From SFWF01 sp045539925 (GTDB lineage: Bacteria; Bacillota; Clostridia; Oscillospirales; Acutalibacteraceae), in the NCBI GenBank assembly GCA_045539925.1, contig JAZQGH010000140.1, forward strand, positions 1 through 38,857: a DNA stretch of 38,857 nucleotides, read 5' to 3'. Below the pieces are notes generated by a model. It made no database searches. It had not been told where the DNA came from and saw nothing but the letters and a program-made list of their open reading frames with translations. A program made the position numbers and the translations under genes. Positions 8,691-17,295 of this stretch are shown in pieces (positions within the stretch are counted from its first letter, which is position 1; each line of letters starts with the position of its first letter).

Positions 8691-9164
8691 TTGAGAATAG
8701 GATACGGATATGATGTTCACCGTTTTGCAGAGAATAGAAAGCTTTATCTCGGCGGAATAGAAATACCGCACACAAAAGGGCTTTTAGGCCATTCCGACGC
8801 AGACGTACTGCTGCACGCGATATGCGATGCGCTGCTTGGAGCTGCCGCCCTTGGAGATATAGGTAAGCACTTTCCCGACAAAGATCCTTCCTTTAAAAAT
8901 ATTGACAGTAAGCTGCTTTTAAAGCGTACTGTTGAAATTATAAAGGATAAAGGCTACAGCGTGGGTAATATAGACTGTACTGTAATTGCACAAAAGCCTA
9001 AACTGGCACCATATATACAGGATATGAAAAACTGCATTGCGGATATATGTTGTACCGACAGAGAAAATGTAAATGTTAAGGCTACTACCGAAGAGAAATT
9101 AGGATTTACAGGCAGACAAGAGGGTATATCCGCCCACGCCGTCTGTATCATAAACAAGGTGTAG
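8691..9164 (+). CDS. ispF: 2-C-methyl-D-erythritol 2,4-cyclodiphosphate synthase
   Basis: A 157-residue protein with the IspF signature GYGYDVHRF (metal-binding D and H), the HSDADVLLHAICDALLGA motif and the ATTEEKLGFTGR segment. It cyclises CDP-ME 2-phosphate to MEcPP. The start is TTG at 8691, chosen because the protein then begins MRIGYGYDVH as in the family and because GGAGTGG lies just upstream. The gene follows ispD after 3 nt and precedes the pseudouridine synthase after 2 nt, so they form one operon. Confidence 0.95.
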   Translation: MRIGYGYDVHRFAENRKLYLGGIEIPHTKGLLGHSDADVLLHAICDALLGAAALGDIGKHFPDKDPSFKNIDSKLLLKRTVEIIKDKGYSVGNIDCTVIAQKPKLAPYIQDMKNCIADICCTDRENVNVKATTEEKLGFTGRQEGISAHAVCIINKV

Positions 9165-9166
9165 TA

Positions 9167-9880
9167 ATGGCACTTATAAGAATAGATAAATACCTGTCGA
9201 TCGCCTGCGGAATTTCCCGAACCGATGCAAAAATTCTGCTTAAAAGAGGAAATATAACCGTAAACGGTGTTAAAATAACCAAAGCAGATACCAAGGTTGA
9301 CGAAACTCAGGTGGTAAAAAACGGCAATAAGCTTCTTGTATATAAAAAGTATATTTATATAATAATGAATAAGCCCGAGGGAATACTGTCTGCCGCTACA
9401 GATAAGAGGGTAAAAACTGTTGTGGATATTTTACCCGAAAACTTAAAAAGAGACGGACTTTTCCCTGTGGGACGGCTTGATAAGAACACCACAGGAATGC
9501 TTATCATAACCGACGACGGAGATTTCGGTCACAGAATAACATCTCCTAAAAGTCTTATTGAGAAGTGCTACTACGCCGAGCTTGACGGCGAGGTAAAACC
9601 CGAGTATGCTAAGCTCTTTGCAGAGGGTATCACCCTTGCCGACGGAGAAAAATGTATGTCGGCAGAGCTCAAAATTGCCGACCGCAATAAAGCGTATGTA
9701 ACAGTGCGTGAAGGCAAATATCACCAGATAAAAAGAATGTTTGGCGTAGTGGGACTGGGAGTCAACAAACTTCATCGTGTAAGTATAGGCACACTGTATT
9801 TGCCGAGCGAACTTAGTGAAGGACAGGCGAGGGAGCTTACAGAGGCAGAAATACAAACACTTAGGTCAAAATTGGTCTAA
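9167..9880 (+). CDS. RsuA-family pseudouridine synthase
   Basis: A 237-residue protein with an N-terminal S4 RNA-binding domain (about 2-55) and a catalytic domain (about 60-235). The catalytic Asp lies in GRLDKNTTGM (about residues 101-110), and the KxxxGxxHQIKRMF element is present as GKYHQIKRMFGVVG. This fits RsuA/RluB/RluE/RluF-type enzymes that modify rRNA; the short length is closest to RsuA-like 16S enzymes, but the target base is not readable from sequence. It is the last gene of the ispDF run. Confidence 0.9.
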   Translation: MALIRIDKYLSIACGISRTDAKILLKRGNITVNGVKITKADTKVDETQVVKNGNKLLVYKKYIYIIMNKPEGILSAATDKRVKTVVDILPENLKRDGLFPVGRLDKNTTGMLIITDDGDFGHRITSPKSLIEKCYYAELDGEVKPEYAKLFAEGITLADGEKCMSAELKIADRNKAYVTVREGKYHQIKRMFGVVGLGVNKLHRVSIGTLYLPSELSEGQARELTEAEIQTLRSKLV

Positions 9881-9961
9881 AACCACAATTTGTTGTGCAA
9901 TTTAGACAACCGTGTGGATAGATGTTTGTGAATTAAAAATATAGTAATTCTTTAATTCTTT

Positions 9962-9970
9962 TGGTATAAT
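9962..9970 (+). promoter_or_regulatory. Extended -10 promoter for the sugar ABC ATPase
   Basis: TGGTATAAT at 9962-9970 is a consensus extended -10, 54 nt upstream of the start codon. No good -35 is visible at the expected distance, which extended -10 promoters tolerate. Confidence 0.6.
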
Positions 9971-10023
9971 ATTAGTGCGGTGACAGGGGTCACCCTGTTT
10001 ACAATTATTAGGAGGCAAAATAT

Positions 10024-11166
10024 ATGGCAAGTTTATCACTGCGCAACGTTTATAAGAAATACCCCGGCGGGGTTGTTGCAGTATCTGATTTCAATCTCGA
10101 AATCAAAGACAAAGAGTTTATCATTCTCGTAGGTCCTTCCGGTTGCGGAAAGTCAACCACCCTTCGAATGGTTGCAGGACTTGAAGAGATTTCCGAAGGT
10201 GAGATCCTCATCGGTGACCGCGTTGTTAACGACGTAGCTCCTAAGGATCGTGATATCGCAATGGTTTTCCAGAACTATGCACTCTATCCTCATATGACCG
10301 TATTCGACAATATGGCTTTCGGTCTTAAGCTCCGCAAAACTCCGAAGGATGAAATCAAGCGTCGCGTAGAAGAAGCTGCCCGTATTCTTGATATATCTCA
10401 TCTTTTAGAGAGAAAGCCCAAGGCTCTCTCGGGTGGTCAGCGTCAGCGTGTTGCACTCGGCCGTGCAATCGTTCGTGAGCCTAAGGTATTTCTCCTTGAC
10501 GAACCTCTCTCCAACCTCGATGCTAAGCTTCGTGCACAGATGCGTACCGAGATTTCTAAGCTTCACTTAAAGCTTGGTACTACCTTTATCTACGTTACCC
10601 ATGACCAGACTGAGGCTATGACAATGGGTACCAGAATCGTAGTTATGAAAGACGGTTTAGTTCAGCAGGTTGACACTCCTCAGAATCTTTACCTCTATCC
10701 CGGCAACCTCTTCGTTGCAGGCTTCATTGGTTCTCCCCAGATGAACTTTATCGATGCAGTTCTTCTTAAGGACGGTGAAGACTTTTTTGTAGAGTTCGGT
10801 ACCGAAGATACCAAGACCCGTGCAGGTGTTAAGTATAAGATTAAGCTTCCCGCTTCCAAGAATAAGGACGGCGCTCTTAACGACTATGTAGGCAAGGAAG
10901 TAATTATGGGTATCCGCCCTGAGGACGTACACAATGAAGAAGACCTTATTGCTCAGTTCCCCGACGGTGTTGTTGAGGCTAATGTTGAAGTTACCGAGCT
11001 TATGGGTGCAGAAACCTATCTGTATATGAACTGCGAAGAGCAGACCATCAACGCAAGAGTTAGCCCCACTAATACTGCTAAGCCCGGTGATAGAATTTCC
11101 ATCACAATCGAGCCTGCTAAGATTCACCTTTTCGACAAAGAAACCGAAAAGACCATCTGCAACTAA
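10024..11166 (+). CDS. MsmX/UgpC-type ABC transporter ATP-binding protein
   Basis: A 380-residue ATPase: Walker A GPSGCGKST (37-45), Q-loop, signature LSGGQRQR (about 137), Walker B VFLLDEP, H-loop THD, then a C-terminal regulatory TOBE/OB domain (about 235-375), as in MalK/UgpC/MsmX. No permease or binding protein is adjacent, and the gene stands alone between its own promoter and terminator. In Firmicutes this layout is typical of the shared ATPase MsmX, which energises several carbohydrate importers encoded elsewhere. The downstream sugar-diacid type regulator hints at, but does not prove, a carbohydrate connection. ATG 10024 follows TAGGAGG. Confidence 0.92.
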   Translation: MASLSLRNVYKKYPGGVVAVSDFNLEIKDKEFIILVGPSGCGKSTTLRMVAGLEEISEGEILIGDRVVNDVAPKDRDIAMVFQNYALYPHMTVFDNMAFGLKLRKTPKDEIKRRVEEAARILDISHLLERKPKALSGGQRQRVALGRAIVREPKVFLLDEPLSNLDAKLRAQMRTEISKLHLKLGTTFIYVTHDQTEAMTMGTRIVVMKDGLVQQVDTPQNLYLYPGNLFVAGFIGSPQMNFIDAVLLKDGEDFFVEFGTEDTKTRAGVKYKIKLPASKNKDGALNDYVGKEVIMGIRPEDVHNEEDLIAQFPDGVVEANVEVTELMGAETYLYMNCEEQTINARVSPTNTAKPGDRISITIEPAKIHLFDKETEKTICN

Positions 11167-11180
11167 TAATTCAGCTTCAA

Positions 11181-11217
11181 AAGACCGATGTTCAAGCGAA
11201 CATCGTTCTTTTCTTTT
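11181..11217 (+). terminator. Rho-independent terminator after the ABC ATPase gene
   Basis: CGATGTTC (11186-11193) pairs with GAACATCG (11198-11205) around AAGC, extended by AAGA/TCTT with one mismatch, then a T-rich run. Confidence 0.82.
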
Positions 11218-11310
11218 GTCGTGTGAAAAGCTAGCCAAAGCATTAAAGTGATATATTGTGTCGTAATAAAAAATCTTGTAAACATTTTGTAACTTTCCGT
11301 TATAAAACTC

Positions 11311-11339
11311 TTGCAAAATATTTAGCTATATTGTACAAT
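11311..11339 (+). promoter_or_regulatory. Sigma-A promoter of the CdaR/PucR-type regulator
   Basis: TTGCAA at 11311-11316 and TACAAT at 11334-11339, spacer exactly 17 nt. The start codon is about 50-60 nt downstream. Confidence 0.7.
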
Positions 11340-11396
11340 ATATGTGTGTAAATTTACTCTGTATTATTATACCTATAAGAAGGGATGAGCAAATAT

Positions 11397-12479
11397 ATGG
11401 CAAATCGTTTATTTCAAAGTGTTATTCATCAGATGAAGGACGCAATAGACAGAACTATCGGTGTTATCGACGATAACGGAACAGTTATCGCCTGTAGTGA
11501 ACTCGGCAAAATAGGAGAGTCCGTCTCAGTAGATTTTATGAATGCTTCGGCTTCTGATACTTTTATTTTTGGAGGTGCTACCTATAAGGCAATCGGTTCT
11601 GCACAGATAGGGGAGTATTATACCTTCGTAAACGGTGTAGACCCTATGGCAGAGAAATACTGTATGGTTCTTTCTATATCCTTTTCTAATATCAAGTATT
11701 ATTACGATGAAAAGTATGACCGCAGCAACTTTATCAAAAATGTAATTCTCGACAACATTCTCCCGGGAGACATATATTTAAAATCACGCGAGCTTCATTT
11801 CAATACCGATGTGTCTCGCGCCGTTTTGCTTATCCGTTCTAATGAGCCTTCTGATATTGTTATATACGATGTTGTACAGAATCTTTTCCCCGACAAAACT
11901 AAAGATTTTGTTATCAGCATAAACGAGACCGATATTGCCCTTGTTAAAGAGACGGCCAGAGACATCGAGATGAAGGACATTGAAAAACTTGCTCTCTCCA
12001 TTTCTGATACCCTTTCGGGTGAATTCTATACGGCAGTTTCTATCGGTATCGGCTCATCTGTAGACAGCATTAAAGACCTTGCAAAATCCTTTAAGGAGGC
12101 TCAGGCTTCGTTAGAGGTAGGAAAGGTGTTTGATACCGATAAAACCATCATCAGTTACAGCAATCTTGGTATTGCCCGTCTTATTTATCAGCTTCCCACC
12201 ACACTTTGCGAAACCTTCCTTCGCGAAGTGTTCAAGCGCGGCTCTATACAGAGTCTCGATCAGGAGACCCTCTTCACTATTCAGAAGTTCTTTGAGAACA
12301 ACCTCAACGTTTCTGAGACCTCCCGCAGACTTTTCGTTCACAGAAACACTCTTGTTTACAGACTTGAGAAGATCAAGCGCATCACAGGTCTCGATCTGCG
12401 CGAGTTCGATCACGCTATAGTATTTAAGATTGCACTTATGGTAAATAAGTATCTTCAGGCAAACCCCGTTAAGTATTAA
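11397..12479 (+). CDS. CdaR/PucR-type transcriptional regulator
   Basis: About 360 residues. The N-terminal third (MANRLFQSVIHQMKDAIDRTIGVIDDNG) resembles the sensory domain of sugar-diacid regulators. The C-terminal about 60 residues carry the PucR/CdaR helix-turn-helix: NNLNVSETSRRLFVHRNTLV followed by YRLEKI and a conserved tail to the end. The middle is a GGDEF-like CdaR linker region. Two starts are possible: ATG 11385 lies directly on the AAGAAGGG ribosome binding site and is unlikely, while ATG 11397 has it 12 nt upstream and is preferred. The regulator has its own promoter. Its effector and targets are unknown; the ABC ATPase upstream and ftsE downstream are the neighbours. Confidence 0.8.
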   Translation: MANRLFQSVIHQMKDAIDRTIGVIDDNGTVIACSELGKIGESVSVDFMNASASDTFIFGGATYKAIGSAQIGEYYTFVNGVDPMAEKYCMVLSISFSNIKYYYDEKYDRSNFIKNVILDNILPGDIYLKSRELHFNTDVSRAVLLIRSNEPSDIVIYDVVQNLFPDKTKDFVISINETDIALVKETARDIEMKDIEKLALSISDTLSGEFYTAVSIGIGSSVDSIKDLAKSFKEAQASLEVGKVFDTDKTIISYSNLGIARLIYQLPTTLCETFLREVFKRGSIQSLDQETLFTIQKFFENNLNVSETSRRLFVHRNTLVYRLEKIKRITGLDLREFDHAIVFKIALMVNKYLQANPVKY

Positions 12480-12519
12480 GTAGATTTAAAGTTAAAGTAT
12501 TTAGAAAGGATGACTTGTT

Positions 12520-13236
12520 ATTAACGCTGCAGATACTTTGCCGCAAACGCGGCCGATAATAGAGTTTAAGGGCGTATCCAAAACCTATAAAACGGGTACT
12601 CACGCATTAAACGATGTAAATATACGTATAAATCCCGGCGAATTTGTGTTCGTAGTTGGAGCTTCAGGTGCAGGAAAAAGCACCTTTATGAAGCTTATTG
12701 TAAGAGAAGAAAAAGCCAATACAGGCTCTCTTTTAGTAAACGGTTACGACCTTATGAAGATCAAAAACCGCGAAATACCCCACCTTCGCAGAACAATGGG
12801 CATCGTGTTTCAGGACTTCCGCCTTATAAAAAATATGTCGGTTTTTGAAAATGTTGCTTTTGCTATGCACGTAGTGGGGGCAGACCGTCGCCGTATCCGT
12901 AAGGATGTTTCGGCTGTTCTCAGTATGGTAGGACTGGGTAATAAAGCCCGTTCTATGCCCGACCAGCTTTCGGGCGGTGAACAGCAGCGAGTAGGTCTTG
13001 CACGCGCTCTTGTCAACCGTCCTGCACTTATTATTGCGGACGAGCCTACGGGAAATGTTGACCCCAACCTTTCATACGATATAGTATCCAAGCTTACAGA
13101 GATAAACAAACAGGGAACTACCGTGCTTATGGTAACCCACGATCACAACCTCGTGCGTGACTTTCAGCACCGTGTTATTATGCTGGAGGAAGGTAAGATC
13201 GTTGCAGACAACGCAGCCGGAGGTGGAAATATATGA
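12520..13236 (+). CDS. ftsE: Cell division ATP-binding protein FtsE
   Basis: An ABC ATPase with Walker A GASGAGKST, signature LSGGEQQR and Walker B LIIADEPTGNVD (the FtsE/LolD-like extended Walker B). FtsE forms the FtsEX complex, which couples cytoplasmic ATP hydrolysis to extracytoplasmic peptidoglycan hydrolases. The start is unusual: no in-frame ATG or GTG precedes the domain. An ATT at 12520 lies nine bases after AAAGGA and gives MNAADTLPQTRPIIEF; the first TTG (12538) is 27 bases from that site. I placed the start at the ATT, but TTG 12538 is the conventional alternative. The gene overlaps ftsX by 4 nt. Confidence 0.9.
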   Translation: MNAADTLPQTRPIIEFKGVSKTYKTGTHALNDVNIRINPGEFVFVVGASGAGKSTFMKLIVREEKANTGSLLVNGYDLMKIKNREIPHLRRTMGIVFQDFRLIKNMSVFENVAFAMHVVGADRRRIRKDVSAVLSMVGLGNKARSMPDQLSGGEQQRVGLARALVNRPALIIADEPTGNVDPNLSYDIVSKLTEINKQGTTVLMVTHDHNLVRDFQHRVIMLEEGKIVADNAAGGGNI

Positions 13237-14339
13237 AACTGAGAAGTGTCAGCTATCTTTCCAAAGAAGGCTTTAAAAGTATGTGGTCAAACCGCCTTAT
13301 GACTGCAGCTTCAATCGGTGTGCTGGTAGCCTGTATGGTCCTCATCGGACTTGCTATCCTCATTTCATTAAACCTTAATCAGGCACTCGGAAATCTCGAA
13401 CAGCAAAATGTTATCAGAGTATTTTTTAATGATAAAACCTCTATGATATACGGAAACGCATCCGAAGAGTATTTGGAGGGCCTCGAGCAGACCTCCTCTG
13501 AAAATCAGAGCAGCTCGGCTGCATCATCGGGAGATGCTTCTGACGATGTTCAGTCTTCCGAAAAATCGGAGACAGAGCCTGTCGACCCCGACGATATTCC
13601 CGAGGATGCATATCTTATCCACAACGAGGAAGAGGCACTTGCTTTGTGCGAGACCCTTAAAAAGATAGATAATGTTCTGGACGTTGAATATGTTTCAAGC
13701 GAAGATGCGCTTAAAAGCGTTAAGGAAAACGGACAGATACCCGAAGGTACGGCAGAATACTTCGAGTTCGACGACGAGTACGGCAACCCCCTTTCCTGCG
13801 GTGCAATTATCACCCTTAAGGATATGTCGGAGTTTAAAACTGCCCTTAAGGCTATTCAGGATACCCCTGGTGTGGATGCAGTGCAGTCTCAGTCCGACCT
13901 TGCCGACAAAATCAACGCAATAAAAAGCGGTATGGGTATTGCGGGAGTATGGATTATTGCCATTCTTCTCATAATATCCCTTGTTATCGTTTCTAATACC
14001 ATCCGCGTTACTATGTACAGCCGTAAGCTCGAAATCAGCATAATGAAGGCTGTCGGCGCTACAAATTCATTCATAAGAATGCCCTTTATTATTGAAGGTG
14101 TCCTTATCGGACTCATTTCTTCGGTTCTTTCTATGGGAATTCTCTACTTCTGTTATCGTGTTGCTATCGAAGCAATTCAGAATGCACTCGGTATGATGGA
14201 TGCTATCGCATTTAAGGATACCGCGCTTATAATTTTCGGTGTTTTTGCCGCTATTGGCGTTCTTTCGGGAGTGCTCGGAAGTGTAATTATGATAAGCAAA
14301 TACCTCAAAAAAGAGGGAAGCGAGTTTACAGCAATATAA
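13233..14339 (+). CDS. ftsX: Cell division membrane protein FtsX
   Basis: A 368-residue permease-like protein with one N-terminal membrane helix (about 22-48), a large extracellular domain, and three C-terminal helices (about 232-257, 285-312 and 330-355), the FtsX topology. The RKLEISIMKAVGATNSFIRMPF segment is the conserved FtsX/MacB cytoplasmic loop. The extracellular domain carries an inserted Ser/Asp/Glu-rich stretch (about residues 85-126), making the protein longer than the roughly 300-residue norm. It should recruit and activate the M23 hydrolase encoded directly downstream. Start ATG overlaps the ftsE stop (ATGA). Confidence 0.93.
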   Translation: MKLRSVSYLSKEGFKSMWSNRLMTAASIGVLVACMVLIGLAILISLNLNQALGNLEQQNVIRVFFNDKTSMIYGNASEEYLEGLEQTSSENQSSSAASSGDASDDVQSSEKSETEPVDPDDIPEDAYLIHNEEEALALCETLKKIDNVLDVEYVSSEDALKSVKENGQIPEGTAEYFEFDDEYGNPLSCGAIITLKDMSEFKTALKAIQDTPGVDAVQSQSDLADKINAIKSGMGIAGVWIIAILLIISLVIVSNTIRVTMYSRKLEISIMKAVGATNSFIRMPFIIEGVLIGLISSVLSMGILYFCYRVAIEAIQNALGMMDAIAFKDTALIIFGVFAAIGVLSGVLGSVIMISKYLKKEGSEFTAI

Positions 14340-14395
14340 AAGTGTTAATTTTAAGAGGATATGTTCTGCGGTAATTATTTACGGAGGTTTAAATT

Positions 14396-15607
14396 TTGAA
14401 ATTTATAAAAATCATTTCGTTGCTGCTTTGTGCAGTAATGTTTGTAACCTGTGCCAATCTTTCGGTTTATGCTGCCAGTTACACGGAAAAAGAGATACAG
14501 GCTGAGATAAACCGTCTCGAAAAGGAACAGGCAGCCATAAAGGCCGAAATAAACAAGCTTAATAAAGATAAGGCTAAGCAGAATGAACTAAAATCGGCGT
14601 TGGATAAGCAGATAGGTGTGGTACAGAGTCAGATAAACATCTGTAACGATAAGATTGAGCAGAATAACGCCGCTATTGCCGAAAATGAGGCTGAAATAGC
14701 CGAAATGAATAAGGAAATAGATAAGGCTACCTATCAGTACAAAAAAAGAATACGCACAATATATATGACAAGCAGTTCAGGAAACGGCGTAGAAATACTT
14801 CTCGGTGCCGACACCTTTGCCGACTTTATCGCCCTCTCTCAGGCATCCCTCAATATTTCGAGAAGAGATAGAAAGATGGTTGACGATATAGTTGACCTTA
14901 TCGGCGAAATAGAAGAGAAGATGGCGGATAACAAAGCAATTATAGAAGAGCAGAAGCGTGTCAAGGCAACCCTTGCCGAAAAGCAAAGGGAGCTTGATGC
15001 TCAGGTTTCTGAGGTGCAGAAGGTTATCAGTTCAATAAATTCTGATATTAAGGACGAAAACGACGACAAGGCTAAGATTGAAAAGGAGCTTAAAGACTGG
15101 AAAAAGGCAATGCAGGACCTTAATACCCCTCCTGTAGACAATTCTCCCTTTGACGGGATTTTCACTTGGCCTGTCCCTGGTTTTACTAATCGTACATCTG
15201 AATACGGTCCCCGTTGGAACAGAGATCACGCAGGTATTGACATTGCACAGGGTGGAATAGCAAATGCAAAGGTTGTTGCTATTGCATCGGGTACAGTTAC
15301 CGTATGGTGCAGCACCTGCACACACAACTACGGAAAGGTGAATTCGAACGGTTCTGTTTACAGCTGTGGCTGTGGTGGCGGATACGGAAACTATTTGTCT
15401 ATCGATCACGGAACCTATAACGGAGTGCATTTCCGCTCTGTTTATGCCCATTTAGCCCCCGGCAGTATTGCCGTTTCCTCAGGACAGAAGGTAGGCAAGG
15501 GTCAGCAGATAGGAAGAGTCGGTACGACAGGCCGATCTACAGGATATCACCTCCATTTCGAAATACGCAAAAACGGTGTAGCCGTTAACCCGATGAATTA
15601 TTATTGA
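14396..15607 (+). CDS. Coiled-coil M23 peptidoglycan hydrolase (EnvC/PcsB-like partner of FtsEX)
   Basis: A 403-residue secreted protein: signal peptide (1-27, cut near VYAAS), long coiled coil (about 30-245), then an M23 (LytM) domain (about 258-400). The catalytic motifs are intact: H278-x3-D282 and H385-L-H387, so unlike E. coli EnvC it is probably an active zinc endopeptidase. Between the motifs sits an insertion with four cysteines (C305, C308, C324, C326), absent from typical M23 domains. The start is TTG 14396 with GGAGG eight bases upstream. The position after ftsEX matches the known FtsEX-hydrolase pairing in Firmicutes; the coiled coil would contact FtsX. Confidence 0.9.
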   Translation: MKFIKIISLLLCAVMFVTCANLSVYAASYTEKEIQAEINRLEKEQAAIKAEINKLNKDKAKQNELKSALDKQIGVVQSQINICNDKIEQNNAAIAENEAEIAEMNKEIDKATYQYKKRIRTIYMTSSSGNGVEILLGADTFADFIALSQASLNISRRDRKMVDDIVDLIGEIEEKMADNKAIIEEQKRVKATLAEKQRELDAQVSEVQKVISSINSDIKDENDDKAKIEKELKDWKKAMQDLNTPPVDNSPFDGIFTWPVPGFTNRTSEYGPRWNRDHAGIDIAQGGIANAKVVAIASGTVTVWCSTCTHNYGKVNSNGSVYSCGCGGGYGNYLSIDHGTYNGVHFRSVYAHLAPGSIAVSSGQKVGKGQQIGRVGTTGRSTGYHLHFEIRKNGVAVNPMNYY

Positions 15608-15619
15608 TAAGGAAGAAAT

Positions 15620-16828
15620 ATGGAAAGCCAAGAGGTCACGCTCTTAGAAACTGCTCCTAAAAAAAGAATACCTAAAATACTTTTAGCCGTAGTTATCACT
15701 GCGGTTATAAGTGTTTTTATATCTTTTCTTGCCTTCTATCTTATTTTTCTAGGAAACGACCGATATGCAAAGCTCAGAGAACTGGATTTTCTCGTTAATA
15801 ACTATTATTACGGCGATATTGATAAAGAAAAGATCACAGATTCGGTGCTCAAAGGCTATGTTAGCGGTCTTGAGGATAGATTTTCTTCCTTTCATAATGC
15901 CGAAGAGACAAAAAAACGTTCAAACACCCTCAGCGGTTCTGCCGAAGGAATCGGAATAATCGTTACCAAACACCCCGATACAGGCAATATCTTTGTAAAC
16001 AATGTTTACGAGGGCGCCCCCGCCGATAAAGCGGGTATAATTTCGGGCGATCAGATTTCGGCGATAGACTCGGTTCCTGTTACAGATACGGGTTATACCG
16101 AAGCGGTAAATTCTATCATGCGCGAAATCGGTGATACAGTTAAATTAACTGTTTTGCGCGAAGAAAAAACCTTTGAGATTACGGTAGAGTATGCAGAGTT
16201 CAAGGCGCAAAGCGTATTCTGGCAGATAACCGACAACAATTTCGGTTATGTCGAAATAACCTCCTTTAACGACGAAACTGTCGTCCAGTTTAAAAATGCT
16301 GTTAATCAGTTAACCCAGAAGAATATACGGGGCATTATATTCGATCTGCGCGGAAACGGCGGAGGAACAGTATCTTCGGTTACAGAGATGGTTGATATGC
16401 TTTGTCCCGAGGGCGTAGTGATGACCGTTAAGTACGCAGACGGCAAAGAGGAGATAATGGCAAAGTCCGATAGCGAAGAAATTGACCTGCCGATGGCAGT
16501 TTTAACCGACGGAGCTACTGCAAGCGCTTCGGAGCTTTTTGCGGCTTCTATTAAGGATTTTAATAAGGGAGTTACCGTAGGGGAGAAGACCTTCGGCAAG
16601 GGAGTTATGCAAACCACCTATAATCTGCTGGATGGCTCAAGCGCAGTGCTTACTGTGGCAGAATTCTTTCCCCACAGTGGAGAATCATTTAATAAAACAG
16701 GCATAACGCCCGACATAGCGGTTGAGCTTACAGAGGAGCAGCTTAAGTACAGACATCAGTTATCCATAGACGCAGACCCCGTGGTTTTGGCGGCGGTAGA
16801 CTATTTAAATAACTATGATAAAGAATAA
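15620..16828 (+). CDS. S41 C-terminal processing protease (CtpA/CtpB family)
   Basis: A 402-residue membrane-anchored protease: one N-terminal helix (about 20-45), a PDZ domain (about 100-180) and an S41 domain (about 190-375). The Ser-Lys dyad is visible as S302 (in ATASASE) and K327 (in GEKTFGKG), with the 25-residue spacing of the family. The YYGDIDKEKI...GLEDRFS segment is the usual N-terminal domain. It acts outside the membrane on C-terminal tails of target proteins. It lies 12 nt after the M23 hydrolase, and E. coli Prc regulates cell-wall hydrolase levels, so a role in hydrolase turnover is a reasonable inference. Confidence 0.93.
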   Translation: MESQEVTLLETAPKKRIPKILLAVVITAVISVFISFLAFYLIFLGNDRYAKLRELDFLVNNYYYGDIDKEKITDSVLKGYVSGLEDRFSSFHNAEETKKRSNTLSGSAEGIGIIVTKHPDTGNIFVNNVYEGAPADKAGIISGDQISAIDSVPVTDTGYTEAVNSIMREIGDTVKLTVLREEKTFEITVEYAEFKAQSVFWQITDNNFGYVEITSFNDETVVQFKNAVNQLTQKNIRGIIFDLRGNGGGTVSSVTEMVDMLCPEGVVMTVKYADGKEEIMAKSDSEEIDLPMAVLTDGATASASELFAASIKDFNKGVTVGEKTFGKGVMQTTYNLLDGSSAVLTVAEFFPHSGESFNKTGITPDIAVELTEEQLKYRHQLSIDADPVVLAAVDYLNNYDKE

Positions 16829-17291
16829 ACTTATATTAAGGTATCTGTTCTGGGCTGCCACTTTTGCCGTTATGGTAATTATTTTCTTTCATTCGGCTCA
16901 GACAGCAGAACAGTCTAGTGTTACATCAGGCTCTGTGGCAGAAAAAATATTTGAGTTTCTTTCTCCCGATTTTTCAGAGCTTGACGAGGCAGAAAAAACA
17001 ACCATTATAAACAATTCACAGCTGATTGTCCGTAAATCTGCACATTTTCTTGTCTACTTAGTGCTTAGTGTGTGTTGCTTTAAAGCTCTTTGCACCTATG
17101 ACCTGAAAAGAAAGCTTGTGGTCCTTTATGCTCTTGCTATTTCGGTGATTTACGCCGTCAGCGACGAGGTGCATCAGTTGTTCGTACAAGGAAGAGCCTG
17201 TCGCTTTACAGATGTGCTTATAGACAGTGCAGGTGCATTGGTCGGTATTCTGATTATGTTGCTGCTTTTAAAAAAGTATTTAAGGAAGTGA
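16815..17291 (+). CDS. VanZ-family membrane protein
   Basis: A 158-residue protein with four predicted membrane helices (about 9-27, 73-92, 98-117 and 133-153) and the VanZ-like motifs FFHSAQ near the N-terminus, RKSAHFLVYLVL in the middle and SDEVHQLFVQGRACRFTDVLIDSAGALVG near the end. VanZ proteins are linked to teicoplanin resistance in one operon, but most members have no known function. ATG 16815 lies inside the protease gene (14-nt overlap) with no strong ribosome binding site, so translation is probably coupled. Confidence 0.85.
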   Translation: MIKNKLILRYLFWAATFAVMVIIFFHSAQTAEQSSVTSGSVAEKIFEFLSPDFSELDEAEKTTIINNSQLIVRKSAHFLVYLVLSVCCFKALCTYDLKRKLVVLYALAISVIYAVSDEVHQLFVQGRACRFTDVLIDSAGALVGILIMLLLLKKYLRK

Positions 17292-17295
17292 AATT

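Noticed and set aside
10657..11316. Minus-strand frame of 219 codons
   Set aside because: Opposite the C-terminal half of the ABC ATPase gene and its terminator; no recognisable domain.
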